Part shown: positions 1-6,606 of the stretch, in pieces
Position numbering within the stretch: position 1 is the first letter of the stretch
Layout: the number at the start of each line of letters is the position of its first letter
From: Marivita geojedonensis
GTDB lineage: Bacteria > Pseudomonadota > Alphaproteobacteria > Rhodobacterales > Rhodobacteraceae
Length of the DNA: 64,000 bases
Direction of reading: 5' to 3'
Assembly: GCF_002115805.1 (NCBI RefSeq)
Contig: NZ_JFKC01000020.1
Span: 1-64,000 of the forward strand
Made by a program: the position numbers and the translations under genes
Notes under the pieces: generated by a model
What the model saw: the letters and a program-made list of their open reading frames with translations, nothing else
Database searches by the model: none
Told to the model about the DNA's origin: nothing

Positions 1-69
1 CCAACCTTAGTTATCCAATGGGATCAAGGCATAGGCTACGAGGCGTAACCATAGCGGGAGGTAGCACGA

Positions 70-210
70 ATGCTTGCGGAATATGGACTGCTGCTTTCTG
101 GTACGAGCGATTGGAGCTATGCTTTACACTCTTTCATGAACGGTCCGTGGTTTTGGGTGGCAATTGGTGCTTTTGTGGCAGTCACAGTAATCTTTTGGTT
201 CATGCGATGA
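70..210 (+). CDS. Small single-span membrane protein (46 aa)
   Basis: This is an unrecognised 46-residue protein. The ATG at 70 is preceded by a near-perfect Shine-Dalgarno GGGAGG at 56-61 with an 8-base spacer, and the frame runs to TGA at 208-210. The first half is polar with aromatic residues (MLAEYGLLLSGTSDWSYALH). The second half, about residues 27-45, is a continuous hydrophobic segment rich in Trp, Phe, Val and Ala that ends in Met-Arg, as expected for one membrane helix. A longer overlapping frame beginning at 18 uses another phase, lacks a ribosome site and shows no protein-like composition. No function can be assigned. It lies in the AT-richer island, so it may be a membrane peptide of mobile-element origin. 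Confidence 0.6.
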   Translation: MLAEYGLLLSGTSDWSYALHSFMNGPWFWVAIGAFVAVTVIFWFMR

Positions 211-254
211 TCAGTTTGTTCTGATTTTGATTTCAGGCTGCAGCTTTTGCGCGC

Positions 255-644
255 TCACATCTTCGCGCATGTTCCAATGGCTATACTAGGCCTTCCATCG
301 TTGTCTTCTTCGCGTGTGTACCCAGAAGATGCTGATGTAACAAATCTCAAAGCGACAGTGGAGAAATTGAATTGCTCAAATGCATTGACGCAAAGTACGT
401 CCACAGCACCGATGCAAGACACTCCTTCAAAGCGAGGGACATGTTCACCAAATCTAAGGACTTTCGTTCCGTCTTCGTTGTCCTCTTGAACAGTGACTAG
501 CCATTTGGACAATGGCAAATCTACCACGACCCATTCACTCTCTCTCAAAGCAAATCCCGCTTTCTTATCCTCAATGCAAAGGTACGTTTCTGCGCGTAGC
601 TGCGTAACAGACAAGAGCAACAAACCCAGTATCGCACGGATCAT
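255..644 (-). CDS. Hypothetical exported protein
   Basis: This is a 129-residue protein of unknown function. It starts MIRAILGLLLLSVTQLRA, a short basic N-terminus plus hydrophobic core ending in an Ala-X-Ala-like cleavage site, so export to the periplasm is likely. The mature part holds four to five cysteines, including a C near the new N-terminus and a Cys pair in the middle (SCIGAVDVLC), which may form disulfides. A GGGGAT stretch sits just upstream of the ATG at 644 as a possible ribosome site. It stands alone, is codon-poor in GC compared with genes after 2.9 kb, and resembles no family I can name. Confidence 0.6.
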   Translation of the reverse strand: MIRAILGLLLLSVTQLRAETYLCIEDKKAGFALRESEWVVVDLPLSKWLVTVQEDNEDGTKVLRFGEHVPRFEGVSCIGAVDVLCVNAFEQFNFSTVALRFVTSASSGYTREEDNDGRPSIAIGTCAKM

Positions 645-782
645 AGGGTATCCCCAACTTGTTGAATAAACTCGAGTAGTGGGCTTGATCGGAAGAAACG
701 GTATGGCCTAACTAAGCTAATCCACGTTGGCTGCTCTTAGTTCTACGTCGGTTTGATCAGCCAACAGTGGGTACGTGCGGGC

Positions 783-965
783 TCAGCTTTCGTGTGGGCC
801 GCGCATCTCGCTAATGGCTCTTTGTATCTTGCGCCAGGTTTCCGCTTCCTCAGTTTCTCCCGCGTCTTCGTGATGCTTGGCCTTTTGCGCGGCTTCTACC
901 TGAGCCTTATCTCCGTGGGCTTTGTACAGTGCGCGCGCGTATTCGTGGGTTTTCACTTGGTCCAT
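783..965 (-). CDS. Small charged helical protein (60 aa)
   Basis: This is a 60-residue cytosolic protein starting MDQVKTHEYARALY. It is dense in Ala, Glu, Lys and Arg with no hydrophobic segment, so it is probably two amphipathic helices. The ATG at 965 follows a strong GGGAGGGG Shine-Dalgarno at correct spacing, which supports translation. I have a general memory of very similar short proteins (ending in a Trp-Arg-X-Ile...Gly-Pro-His-X-Ser tail) being common in Rhodobacteraceae, but I cannot verify it here. Function is unknown. It is the best-supported gene of the left-hand island by ribosome site and composition. Confidence 0.7.
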   Translation of the reverse strand: MDQVKTHEYARALYKAHGDKAQVEAAQKAKHHEDAGETEEAETWRKIQRAISEMRGPHES

Positions 966-1248
966 AGTCCCCTCCCAAAGTCACATGCCGAAACCGGATT
1001 GTTGACGGCCTCTAACAACAACTTCGCACGAACTGCGCTGGCTGGGTTTGACACATATCAACTCTACAGCAGAGTAGACTAGCGTTTGTCCCACTTGCGA
1101 AATGCGTCCAGCGCGAAAAGATTACATCACATTCAACGGATTAGATATTTAGGTCAGCAGCTCTTACTTGATACGGCAACTACGGATGATCAATTGTACG
1201 GTCTGCGAGTACACTTGGTATTCAACATTAAGTTCCCAAAGACTTACA

Positions 1249-1283
1249 CCTGTGTTGCCTCCGGGCAGCACAGGCTTTTTGTT
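1249..1283 (+). terminator. Strong intrinsic terminator, possibly of a small RNA
   Basis: Arms 1249-1259 and 1264-1274 form an 11-bp stem with a single G-T wobble, closed by the tetraloop TCCG and followed by CTTTTTGTTT. No coding sequence on the plus strand ends upstream of it, so the transcript it ends is probably non-coding or comes from an unrecognised short gene. Confidence 0.75.
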
Positions 1284-1368
1284 TGTAGGTCAGAGTGTCT
1301 GTCTTGATTTTTGGCGAGCGTGTGAAAGCCTGAGAAGGCATTCAAAGCATAAATTTCCATCACCCAAG

Positions 1369-1420
1369 CGAAGAGGCCCGTTCTGCTCGTGGACCCTAGA
1401 CCTACCGTTGGGCCTCTTCG
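1369..1420. repeat. 11-bp perfect inverted repeat with 30-nt loop
   Basis: CGAAGAGGCCC at 1369-1379 is exactly complementary to GGGCCTCTTCG at 1410-1420. The 30-nt interval could be an RNA loop. A TCTTT run follows on the plus strand, so it could also be a weak terminator. It lies 90 bases beyond the terminator at 1249-1283 in gene-free DNA. Confidence 0.6.
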
Positions 1421-2007
1421 TCTTTCCGCGTCAGCTCAGCTCTACCCGTAGGCTCTGGAGGAGTTTTCCCCTGCTCGCCTCCAAGTAGCGCATCCAGAGA
1501 GCCACCAACAAAGACGATCCTGAACTCCACCTCTCCCAGAGCCTTACACCTCCGACAACGACATCTACGCGTCGCTGAGCCAAAAGAAATTGCTCATGTC
1601 ACAGGAACTGTGAATCAGGCAGTGCATTCGAAAAAAATGCATCCTGACCCTAAGGCTTAAGGTCCGAAGCCGGTTATCAGCTTATCAGCTTTCTAGGGAG
1701 CAATACAGCTGCAAGATTTGCCAGTTTGAACGCAAAGCCAGCCCTATCTTGCGCGAGACTACACTCAGTCTGTTCCAACTTATCAAGTTCACTTTGACTC
1801 TTCAAAGGAGGGAAAATGTCTGATTTTGAGCAATGCCCAACCGATTGCCGTGCACTCTTCCGTTTCATGATACACCAAATTTTTTTTGTTGTTTGGAAAG
1901 CGCTTTTCGCCATCCCTTGCCAGCCAAGGTGCAGACCAATCGTGTCAAAAATTGGGCAATTAAGGTTTCTTTTCGGCTGAGTTTGGAAACAGAGTGTTTA
2001 GTCGCTG

Positions 2008-2289
2008 CTATAGTTGTGTCCCGAGGCCGCTAAGTCTTGGCCAAAAACCGCTGTCGCCGAGCGTTGGCGTTATCATCAGCTCTCCGCTTTTTCGAACGAA
2101 ACTGCTTACGTGGAAGTTCCGGCCTTGCATCCCGTACGACCTGAGTGACCATCTTCCTGTGAATTCAAAGAACTCGCCCGGCTCCATGCCCGGTAGCCTT
2201 CCTGTAATGGTAATCCTCTCGCCATGGTCGAGCTGGAACAAAGGACACATTGCCCCTTGGCCCACATACGTGCCAGTAATTTTCTGCAT
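2008..2289 (-). CDS. Stand-alone OB-fold-like protein resembling the RecD2/YrrC N-terminus
   Basis: This 93-residue protein has the pattern Gly-Glu-Arg-Ile-Thr-Ile-Thr-Gly-Arg-Leu-Pro-Gly-Met-Glu-Pro-Gly-Glu, then a Gly-Arg-Trp, Tyr-Gly and Phe-X-Val series (residues about 23-58). The order resembles the OB-fold N-terminal region of RecD2/YrrC helicases, where a short beta-barrel precedes the helicase. No helicase motifs follow, because the frame ends about 35 residues later. The ATG at 2289 lacks a clear Shine-Dalgarno. The overlapping -1 frame (2165-2356) also looks protein-like at its start (METKDVVAISV), so a frameshifted longer gene is possible. Family assignment is by eye and tentative. 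Confidence 0.5.
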   Translation of the reverse strand: MQKITGTYVGQGAMCPLFQLDHGERITITGRLPGMEPGEFFEFTGRWSLRSYGMQGRNFHVSSFVRKSGELMITPTLGDSGFWPRLSGLGTQL

Positions 2290-2692
2290 GTGAATACTGT
2301 TCGATTGTTTCTTGTCTCGAGACAGAGATAGCCACTACGTCTTTTGTTTCCATCACAGGGACTGTTGCACGGCGGATTTTCGCTACTGGCTTGTGGACAA
2401 GACGTGGACAACTCGTGATTTCAAGTCACACCCACTGATTCATAAACCCGCCCATCAGCCTTTGGTTCTCCGACCGCCTTTGTGTCTGACGACGAGTTGC
2501 AACTTACATCGAGCATCAAGGTCATTCATGAGTGCTACCCTCTGTCAACGTGTCGATAGGTAGTCAGCAAAGACATACCCGGTAACAGAGGCGTGCCAAC
2601 AGTACGGAGACAGGGATCAGAGAGGAGTGACCGCAAACACCAAAGGTCAGGCTCAGGTGGTTGCTTGTGATGCTGGCGAGCTCGTCATGGGT
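2290..2692. other. No gene seen; island flank
   Basis: No reading frame here has both a ribosome site and protein-like composition on either strand. The segment links the OB-like gene to the tRNA-Leu remnant and is presumably part of the island's integration flank. No promoter or terminator could be named with confidence. Confidence 0.45.
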
Positions 2693-2763
2693 CGCAGGGG
2701 ATTGCACCTGAGGTACAGTGTTTGAAATCCTGCATGACGCCTACCAATTGCCTACCAATCCAC
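2693..2763. repeat. Degenerate tRNA-Leu-like repeats beside the island boundary
   Basis: CGCAGGGGATT at 2693-2703 is an exact inverted copy of the tRNA remnant's anticodon-arm sequence at 2826-2836. On the minus strand, 2717-2760 reads as a degraded copy of the D-arm and CAA anticodon region (GGTAGGCG...GGATTTCAAA). GCCTACCAAT is directly repeated at 2739-2748 and 2750-2759. Together these look like a recombinase attachment region with duplicated core or arm sites. Confidence 0.45.
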
Positions 2764-2814
2764 TGAGCTCTTCCCCTAAGTAATTGAATAGATTGTTATT
2801 TTGGCGATTCGTAA

Positions 2815-2858
2815 GGAGAGTTTTGAATCCCCTGCGTCTACCATTCCGCCACTTGGGC
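2815..2858 (-). pseudogene. 5' half of a tRNA-Leu(CAA) gene, 3' half missing
   Basis: Reading the minus strand from 2858, the acceptor 5' strand GCCCAAG, linker TG, a leucine-type D-arm (GCGG...GGTAGAC) and an anticodon arm with loop TTCAAAA are all recognisable; the anticodon would be CAA. After the loop the expected 3' stem is replaced by a poor complement (TCTCC). No variable arm, T-arm or CCA end follows, and no matching 3' half exists down to base 1. The remnant marks the boundary between the AT-rich left end and core chromosome. An integrated element that crossed over in the anticodon arm is the likely cause; the complete gene would then lie at the other end of the element, outside the window. 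Confidence 0.65.
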
Positions 2859-2979
2859 CACGGGCAATCCCTATCCAAGCTGCAACACCTCGTCCAGCGC
2901 AAAAACGCCAGAGGCAGTGCAGCCTTGACCGGACCAAGGCGGCGTGGTCTTAGCCCGGCAACCCTCATTGGAGCGTCAC

Positions 2980-3558
2980 ATGCTGCAGCGTTTGTACCAG
3001 TGGACCATGTCTCTTGCCGATCACCCACGCGCCCTGTGGGTGCTGGCCGTGGTCGCCTTTGTCGAAAGCTCGGTTTTTCCGATCCCGCCGGATGTTCTGA
3101 TGATCCCCATGATCCTCGCCCGTCCGTCCCGCGCGTGGCTGATTGCCCTGGTCGCGACCACGTCATCGGTAGTGGGCGGGATGTTGGGTTATGGCATCGG
3201 GTATTTCTTTTACGAGACCATCGGTGAACCCATCCTGAGCACGCTTGGCAAGGCCGACGCGATGGCTGAATTCAATGAGCGTTTCAACGGTGTGGGCTTC
3301 TGGGCTGTGCTGATCGCCGGGGTGACGCCCTTCCCCTACAAGGTCATCACGATCATGTCGGGCTGGACGGCGATGCCGCTGGGCACCTTTGTTGTCACAT
3401 CTGTGATCGCCCGAGCCTTGCGGTTTTTCGTTGTAGCGGGTCTTTTGCGCGCATTCGGGGCACCGGTCCGCAGCTTTATCGAAAAGCGCCTTGGGCTGAT
3501 GTTCACCCTGTTTGTTCTGCTGCTTCTCGGAGGCTTCTACGTGGTGAAATTCCTGTGA
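2980..3558 (+). CDS. DedA/YqaA-like (SNARE-associated) membrane protein
   Basis: This 192-residue inner-membrane protein belongs to the DedA/VTT superfamily, whose members are linked to lipid carrier scrambling and membrane homeostasis. The N-terminal re-entrant signature is visible as VESSVFPIPPDVL near residue 27, followed by several hydrophobic segments, a polar loop (EFNERF) and a second half containing the Arg-rich stretch near SVIARALRFF. I chose the ATG at 2980 because GGAG lies six bases upstream; a GTG at 2944 would add residues without family resemblance. The stop overlaps the start of the dsbB gene by four bases, so the two are translationally coupled. Confidence 0.85.
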   Translation: MLQRLYQWTMSLADHPRALWVLAVVAFVESSVFPIPPDVLMIPMILARPSRAWLIALVATTSSVVGGMLGYGIGYFFYETIGEPILSTLGKADAMAEFNERFNGVGFWAVLIAGVTPFPYKVITIMSGWTAMPLGTFVVTSVIARALRFFVVAGLLRAFGAPVRSFIEKRLGLMFTLFVLLLLGGFYVVKFL

Positions 3559-4022
3559 GTCTGGATCGTCGGATGCTCATGTTGCTCGCCGCAGGCGGGT
3601 CGCTGGCGTTGATGCTGGGCGCGTTGGCGTTTCAGCACATCGGTGGTCTGCCGCCCTGCAAGCTGTGCATCTGGCAGCGCTATCCGCATGTGGTGGCGAT
3701 CGCGCTTGGAGCGGTGGCATTGCGGTTTGGCAATGCCGCAGTCGCATGGCTTGGCGCTTTGGCAGCGTTGGCGACGGCTGCAGTCGGTGCTTATCACACC
3801 GGCGTAGAGCGCGGCTGGTGGGAAGGTCCAACCACCTGCACCTCCGGGCCGATTGGCGGGCTGTCCACGGACGAGCTTTTCGACCAGATCATGAACGCGC
3901 CGCTGGTGCGCTGTGACGAAGTGCCGTGGGAAATGTTCGGCCTGTCCATGGCCAGCTGGAACATGGTGATTTCACTGGTTTTGATGGGTCTGTGGATCGC
4001 GGCAGCGCGCAAGCCCGCCTAA
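3555..4022 (+). CDS. dsbB: Disulfide bond formation protein B family
   Basis: DsbB reoxidises the periplasmic thiol oxidase DsbA and passes electrons to quinone. The 155-residue sequence has four hydrophobic segments, the first periplasmic pair CKLC (about residues 36-39), and a second periplasmic loop with Cys before TSGPIGG and Cys in RCDEVPW, which are the two cysteine pairs needed for electron transfer. The GTG start at 3555 overlaps the previous stop (GTGA); an ATG six codons later is an alternative. No dsbA is present nearby. The 3' end overlaps the convergent Lrp gene by four bases. Confidence 0.9.
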   Translation: MSLDRRMLMLLAAGGSLALMLGALAFQHIGGLPPCKLCIWQRYPHVVAIALGAVALRFGNAAVAWLGALAALATAAVGAYHTGVERGWWEGPTTCTSGPIGGLSTDELFDQIMNAPLVRCDEVPWEMFGLSMASWNMVISLVLMGLWIAAARKPA

Positions 4023-4447
4023 GCGCCGCTTTTGCGCGTCGACAGCAGGAGCGACGTTTCGGACTGCGACACCCCATCGAAACGGCGTATCCGGAACAGC
4101 ACGTCGTCCAGCGCTTCGAGCGTGTCGGTCCCAAGTTCGGCGATCACGTCCCAGCGCCCATTTGTGGAATGGAGCGCCCGGACCTCGGGCAATGCGGTCA
4201 ACTGGCGGATCACCCTGTCGGTGCCACGTCCCTCGATGCCGATCATCATCAGAGCCCGCACCGGGTCCTGGGCCACGTCCTCTTTCAGAACGACGGTGAA
4301 GCCCACCACATCTCCCGACGCTTGCAAGCGGTCGAGCCGCGAACGTACCGTGGCACGGGACAGATTGAGCGTTGTCGCCAGATCCGAAACCGACGCGCGG
4401 CCATTGTGGCGGAGGATCGAGATCAGTTTCTTGTCTGTGCTGTCCAT
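4019..4447 (-). CDS. Lrp/AsnC family transcriptional regulator
   Basis: This 142-residue regulator has an N-terminal winged helix-turn-helix (MDSTDKKLISILRHNGRASV, then LATTLNLSRATVRSRLDRL) and a C-terminal RAM ligand-binding domain from about residue 65. Lrp-type proteins form octamers that sense amino acids. It is transcribed away from the arginase-ornithine cyclodeaminase pair, and paired palindromic sites lie in the shared promoter, so arginine- or ornithine-responsive control of that operon and of itself is the natural inference. I chose ATG 4447, the usual family start; a TTG at 4468 would add seven atypical residues. Confidence 0.9.
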   Translation of the reverse strand: MDSTDKKLISILRHNGRASVSDLATTLNLSRATVRSRLDRLQASGDVVGFTVVLKEDVAQDPVRALMMIGIEGRGTDRVIRQLTALPEVRALHSTNGRWDVIAELGTDTLEALDDVLFRIRRFDGVSQSETSLLLSTRKSGA

Positions 4448-4464
4448 TTTGATCCAGTTACTAA

Positions 4465-4502
4465 CCAATTTGGAAAATAGTATCCCGAATTGATCAATTT
4501 GG
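4465..4502. promoter_or_regulatory. Candidate Lrp operators in the divergent promoter
   Basis: CCAATTTGG at 4465-4473 recurs as TCAATTTGG at 4494-4502, about three helical turns apart. AATTGATCAATT at 4488-4499 is a perfect 12-bp palindrome. These AT-rich symmetric sites stand out in the high-GC surroundings between the lrp-type gene and arginase and fit the multi-site binding of Lrp octamers. Assignment is inferred from position and symmetry. Confidence 0.55.
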
Positions 4503-4574
4503 CCAGTTCTCTACCGCCCGGATTGCACCCTATATCCCGATCAAAGATTCCCTTCGATCACGAGGACAGGATTG

Positions 4575-5498
4575 ATGCAGTCTCAGAATATCGTACTCGT
4601 CGGCGCGCCGCTGGATTGCGGAAAGGCCCGCAAAGGATGCCTGATGGGCCCTGACGCCTATCGCACCGCCGGGATTGCCCGTGCTCTGACCGCTTTGGGG
4701 CACAGCGTGAGTGATCTGGGCAATGTCGCACCGGATGCCAATGACATTCCGGAGCGCGACGGCTTGGTAAACCTTTCGGAAACCATCGGCTGGACCACGG
4801 CGCTGATGCGCACCGCGCAGGAGGCGATCCAACAGGGTTTGCCGATCTTCATGGGCGGCGATCACGCACTGTCTCTGGGCACCGTGCCGGGTGTCGCCGC
4901 ACATGCGGCTGAGCAGAACCGACCGCAATTCGTGCTCTGGCTCGACGCACACAGCGATTTCAATACGTTGGAGACCACCGCATCCGGCAACCTGCACGGA
5001 ACTCCGCTGGCCTATGCAACCGGGCAAAGCGGCTTTGATGGTTTCCCTGCCCTGCCCGCAATCGTTCCGCCCAGCCAAACCTGCATCATCGGTCTGCGGT
5101 CCGTCGATCTGCCCGAGCGTGAGCTTATGGCAGGTACCGGCGTGCGCGGCTACGACATGCGCGCCATCGACGAATCCGGTGTCGCGGCGCTGCTGAAGCC
5201 GTTCCTGGCGGATGTCGCCAAGGTGGGTGGCGCGCTGCATGTGTCGCTGGACGTGGATTTCATTGACCCGGCCTATGCGCCAGCCGTGGGCACCACTGTG
5301 CCCGGTGGCGCGACGGTGCGTGAGGCGCATCTGGTGATGGAGATGCTCTGTGACAGCGGGCTGATGACCTCGCTTGATCTGGTGGAACTGAACCCCATGC
5401 TCGACGAGCGGGGGCGCACGGCGCAGCTGATGGTCGATCTTGCCGCTTCGGCGCTGGGTCGCCGTATCTTCGACCGCCCCACCCCGCGCATGATCTGA
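4575..5498 (+). CDS. rocF: Arginase
   Basis: Arginase hydrolyses L-arginine to ornithine and urea using a binuclear manganese centre. In this 307-residue protein the metal-binding motifs are GGDH at 94-97, DAHSDFN at 124-130 and SLDVDFIDP near residue 225, in the canonical order. I start at ATG 4575, behind GAGGACAGG; a TTG one codon earlier is less likely. The next gene, ornithine cyclodeaminase, begins 10 bases after the stop, so the pair forms an arginine-to-proline catabolic operon. Regulation by the divergent Lrp-type protein is likely. Confidence 0.93.
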   Translation: MQSQNIVLVGAPLDCGKARKGCLMGPDAYRTAGIARALTALGHSVSDLGNVAPDANDIPERDGLVNLSETIGWTTALMRTAQEAIQQGLPIFMGGDHALSLGTVPGVAAHAAEQNRPQFVLWLDAHSDFNTLETTASGNLHGTPLAYATGQSGFDGFPALPAIVPPSQTCIIGLRSVDLPERELMAGTGVRGYDMRAIDESGVAALLKPFLADVAKVGGALHVSLDVDFIDPAYAPAVGTTVPGGATVREAHLVMEMLCDSGLMTSLDLVELNPMLDERGRTAQLMVDLAASALGRRIFDRPTPRMI

Positions 5499-5508
5499 GG
5501 AGGCCGCC

Positions 5509-6552
5509 ATGCAACCGTCAGACAAGGCCTTGGTACCTTTCGTTTCGGTCGATCACATGATGCAGCTGGTGCATCGGGTCGGCCTGGCCGAAATGATCCG
5601 CCGTATTGCAGAGGCCATTGAAGAGGATTTCCGCCGCTGGGAAAGCTTCGACAAGACTCCCCGCGTGGCCGCGCACAGCCCGGTGGGTGTGATCGAACTC
5701 ATGCCCACGGCAAACGACACGCTTTACGCGTTCAAATACGTGAACGGGCATCCCAAGAACACGTCGGAAGGCTTGCAGACCGTCACGGCTTTTGGGCTGC
5801 TGGCGGATGTGGACACGGGCTATCCGGTTCTGCTGTCCGAGATGACCCTGCTCACCGCGCTGCGCACAGCGGCGATGTCGGCGGTCGCGGCGAAGTACCT
5901 CGCACCCAAGGGGACGACCACGATGGCGATGATCGGCAATGGCGCGCAGGCCGAATTCCAGAGCATCGCCATGCAGGCGATCTGCGGGATCGATACGGTG
6001 CGGCTCTACGACAAGGATCCGGCCGCGACGGTGAAATGCGCCGGGAACCTCGCGGGCACGGGCCTGACCATCGTCGCCTGCAGCAGCGCCGAAGAGGCCA
6101 TCGAAGGCGCGCAGATCCTGACCACCTGCACAGCGGACAAGCAATACGCGACGATCCTCACCGACAACATGGTTGGCAGCGGTGTGCATATCAACGCCAT
6201 TGGCGGCGACTGCCCGGGAAAGACGGAACTGGCCAGCGCGATTCTGCACCGGTCGTCGATTTTTGTGGAATATCCCCCTCAGACCCGGATCGAAGGCGAA
6301 ATCCAGCAGTTGGACCCGGATCATCCGGTAACAGAGCTGTGGCAGGTGATCACCGGCGCTGCGCCGGGCCGCCGCGACGCGCGGGAGATCACGCTGTTCG
6401 ACAGCGTGGGGTTTGCGATCGAGGATTTCTCGGCGCTGCGGGTGGTGCATGATCTGACCCGCGAAACCGGGTTGAACCTGCCGCTGGACCTGCTCGCCGA
6501 TCCGGACGACCCGCGCGACCTCTACGGGATGCTTATGCGCGCGGCGGGGTGA
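5509..6552 (+). CDS. Ornithine cyclodeaminase
   Basis: This enzyme converts ornithine to proline and ammonia with tightly bound NAD. The 347-residue protein has the mu-crystallin/OCD fold markers: a substrate lysine in AFKYVNG (about 76), the dinucleotide-binding turn GNGAQAEF at 143-150 and the GGDCPGKTEL segment near 238-247 that carries the catalytic aspartate. ATG 5509 is preceded by GAGGAGG. It is cotranscribed with arginase, giving the two-step route arginine to ornithine to proline. A double hairpin directly after the stop ends the operon. Confidence 0.92.
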   Translation: MQPSDKALVPFVSVDHMMQLVHRVGLAEMIRRIAEAIEEDFRRWESFDKTPRVAAHSPVGVIELMPTANDTLYAFKYVNGHPKNTSEGLQTVTAFGLLADVDTGYPVLLSEMTLLTALRTAAMSAVAAKYLAPKGTTTMAMIGNGAQAEFQSIAMQAICGIDTVRLYDKDPAATVKCAGNLAGTGLTIVACSSAEEAIEGAQILTTCTADKQYATILTDNMVGSGVHINAIGGDCPGKTELASAILHRSSIFVEYPPQTRIEGEIQQLDPDHPVTELWQVITGAAPGRRDAREITLFDSVGFAIEDFSALRVVHDLTRETGLNLPLDLLADPDDPRDLYGMLMRAAG

Positions 6553-6554
6553 GC

Positions 6555-6600
6555 GGGACGGATTTTTGAAAATCCGTCCCAAGCCCTTTCAAAAGGGCTT
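6555..6600. terminator. Double hairpin between convergent genes
   Basis: GGGACGGATTT (from 6555) pairs with AAATCCGTCCC (to 6580) around a short TTGA loop, and AAGCCCTTT (6581-6589) pairs with AAAGGGCTT (6592-6600). The tandem stems sit between the stops of ornithine cyclodeaminase (+) and dctD (-) and probably stop transcription from both sides. There is no long T-run. Confidence 0.65.
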
Positions 6601-6606
6601 GCCCGC

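Larger units (their letters stand above)
966..2007. other. Gene-poor island segment
   Basis: No convincing protein-coding gene is visible in this kilobase on either strand. Open frames of 60-106 codons are present, but they lack ribosome sites and have no protein-like composition. The stretch carries one strong intrinsic terminator (1249-1280) and an 11-bp perfect inverted repeat (1369-1420), so it may express small RNA rather than protein. Base composition is AT-richer than the chromosome after 2.9 kb. Confidence 0.5.

Noticed and set aside
1677-1913. 78-codon minus-strand frame in the island
   Set aside because: The AAGGG before the ATG is too close to act as a ribosome site, the composition is not protein-like and no family is suggested.
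2739-2759. Possible CRISPR-like repeat
   Set aside because: Only two 10-base copies one base apart; no spacer structure and no cas genes.
1-2858. Group I intron in tRNA-Leu as an explanation for the half tRNA
   Set aside because: No 3' half of the tRNA (T-arm, acceptor complement to GCCCAAG) is found in the 2.8 kb that follow on the minus strand, and no intron core elements were recognised.
2741-3166. 141-codon minus-strand frame
   Set aside because: It reads straight through the tRNA-Leu remnant and antisense to the DedA-like gene; a by-product of GC-rich antisense sequence.
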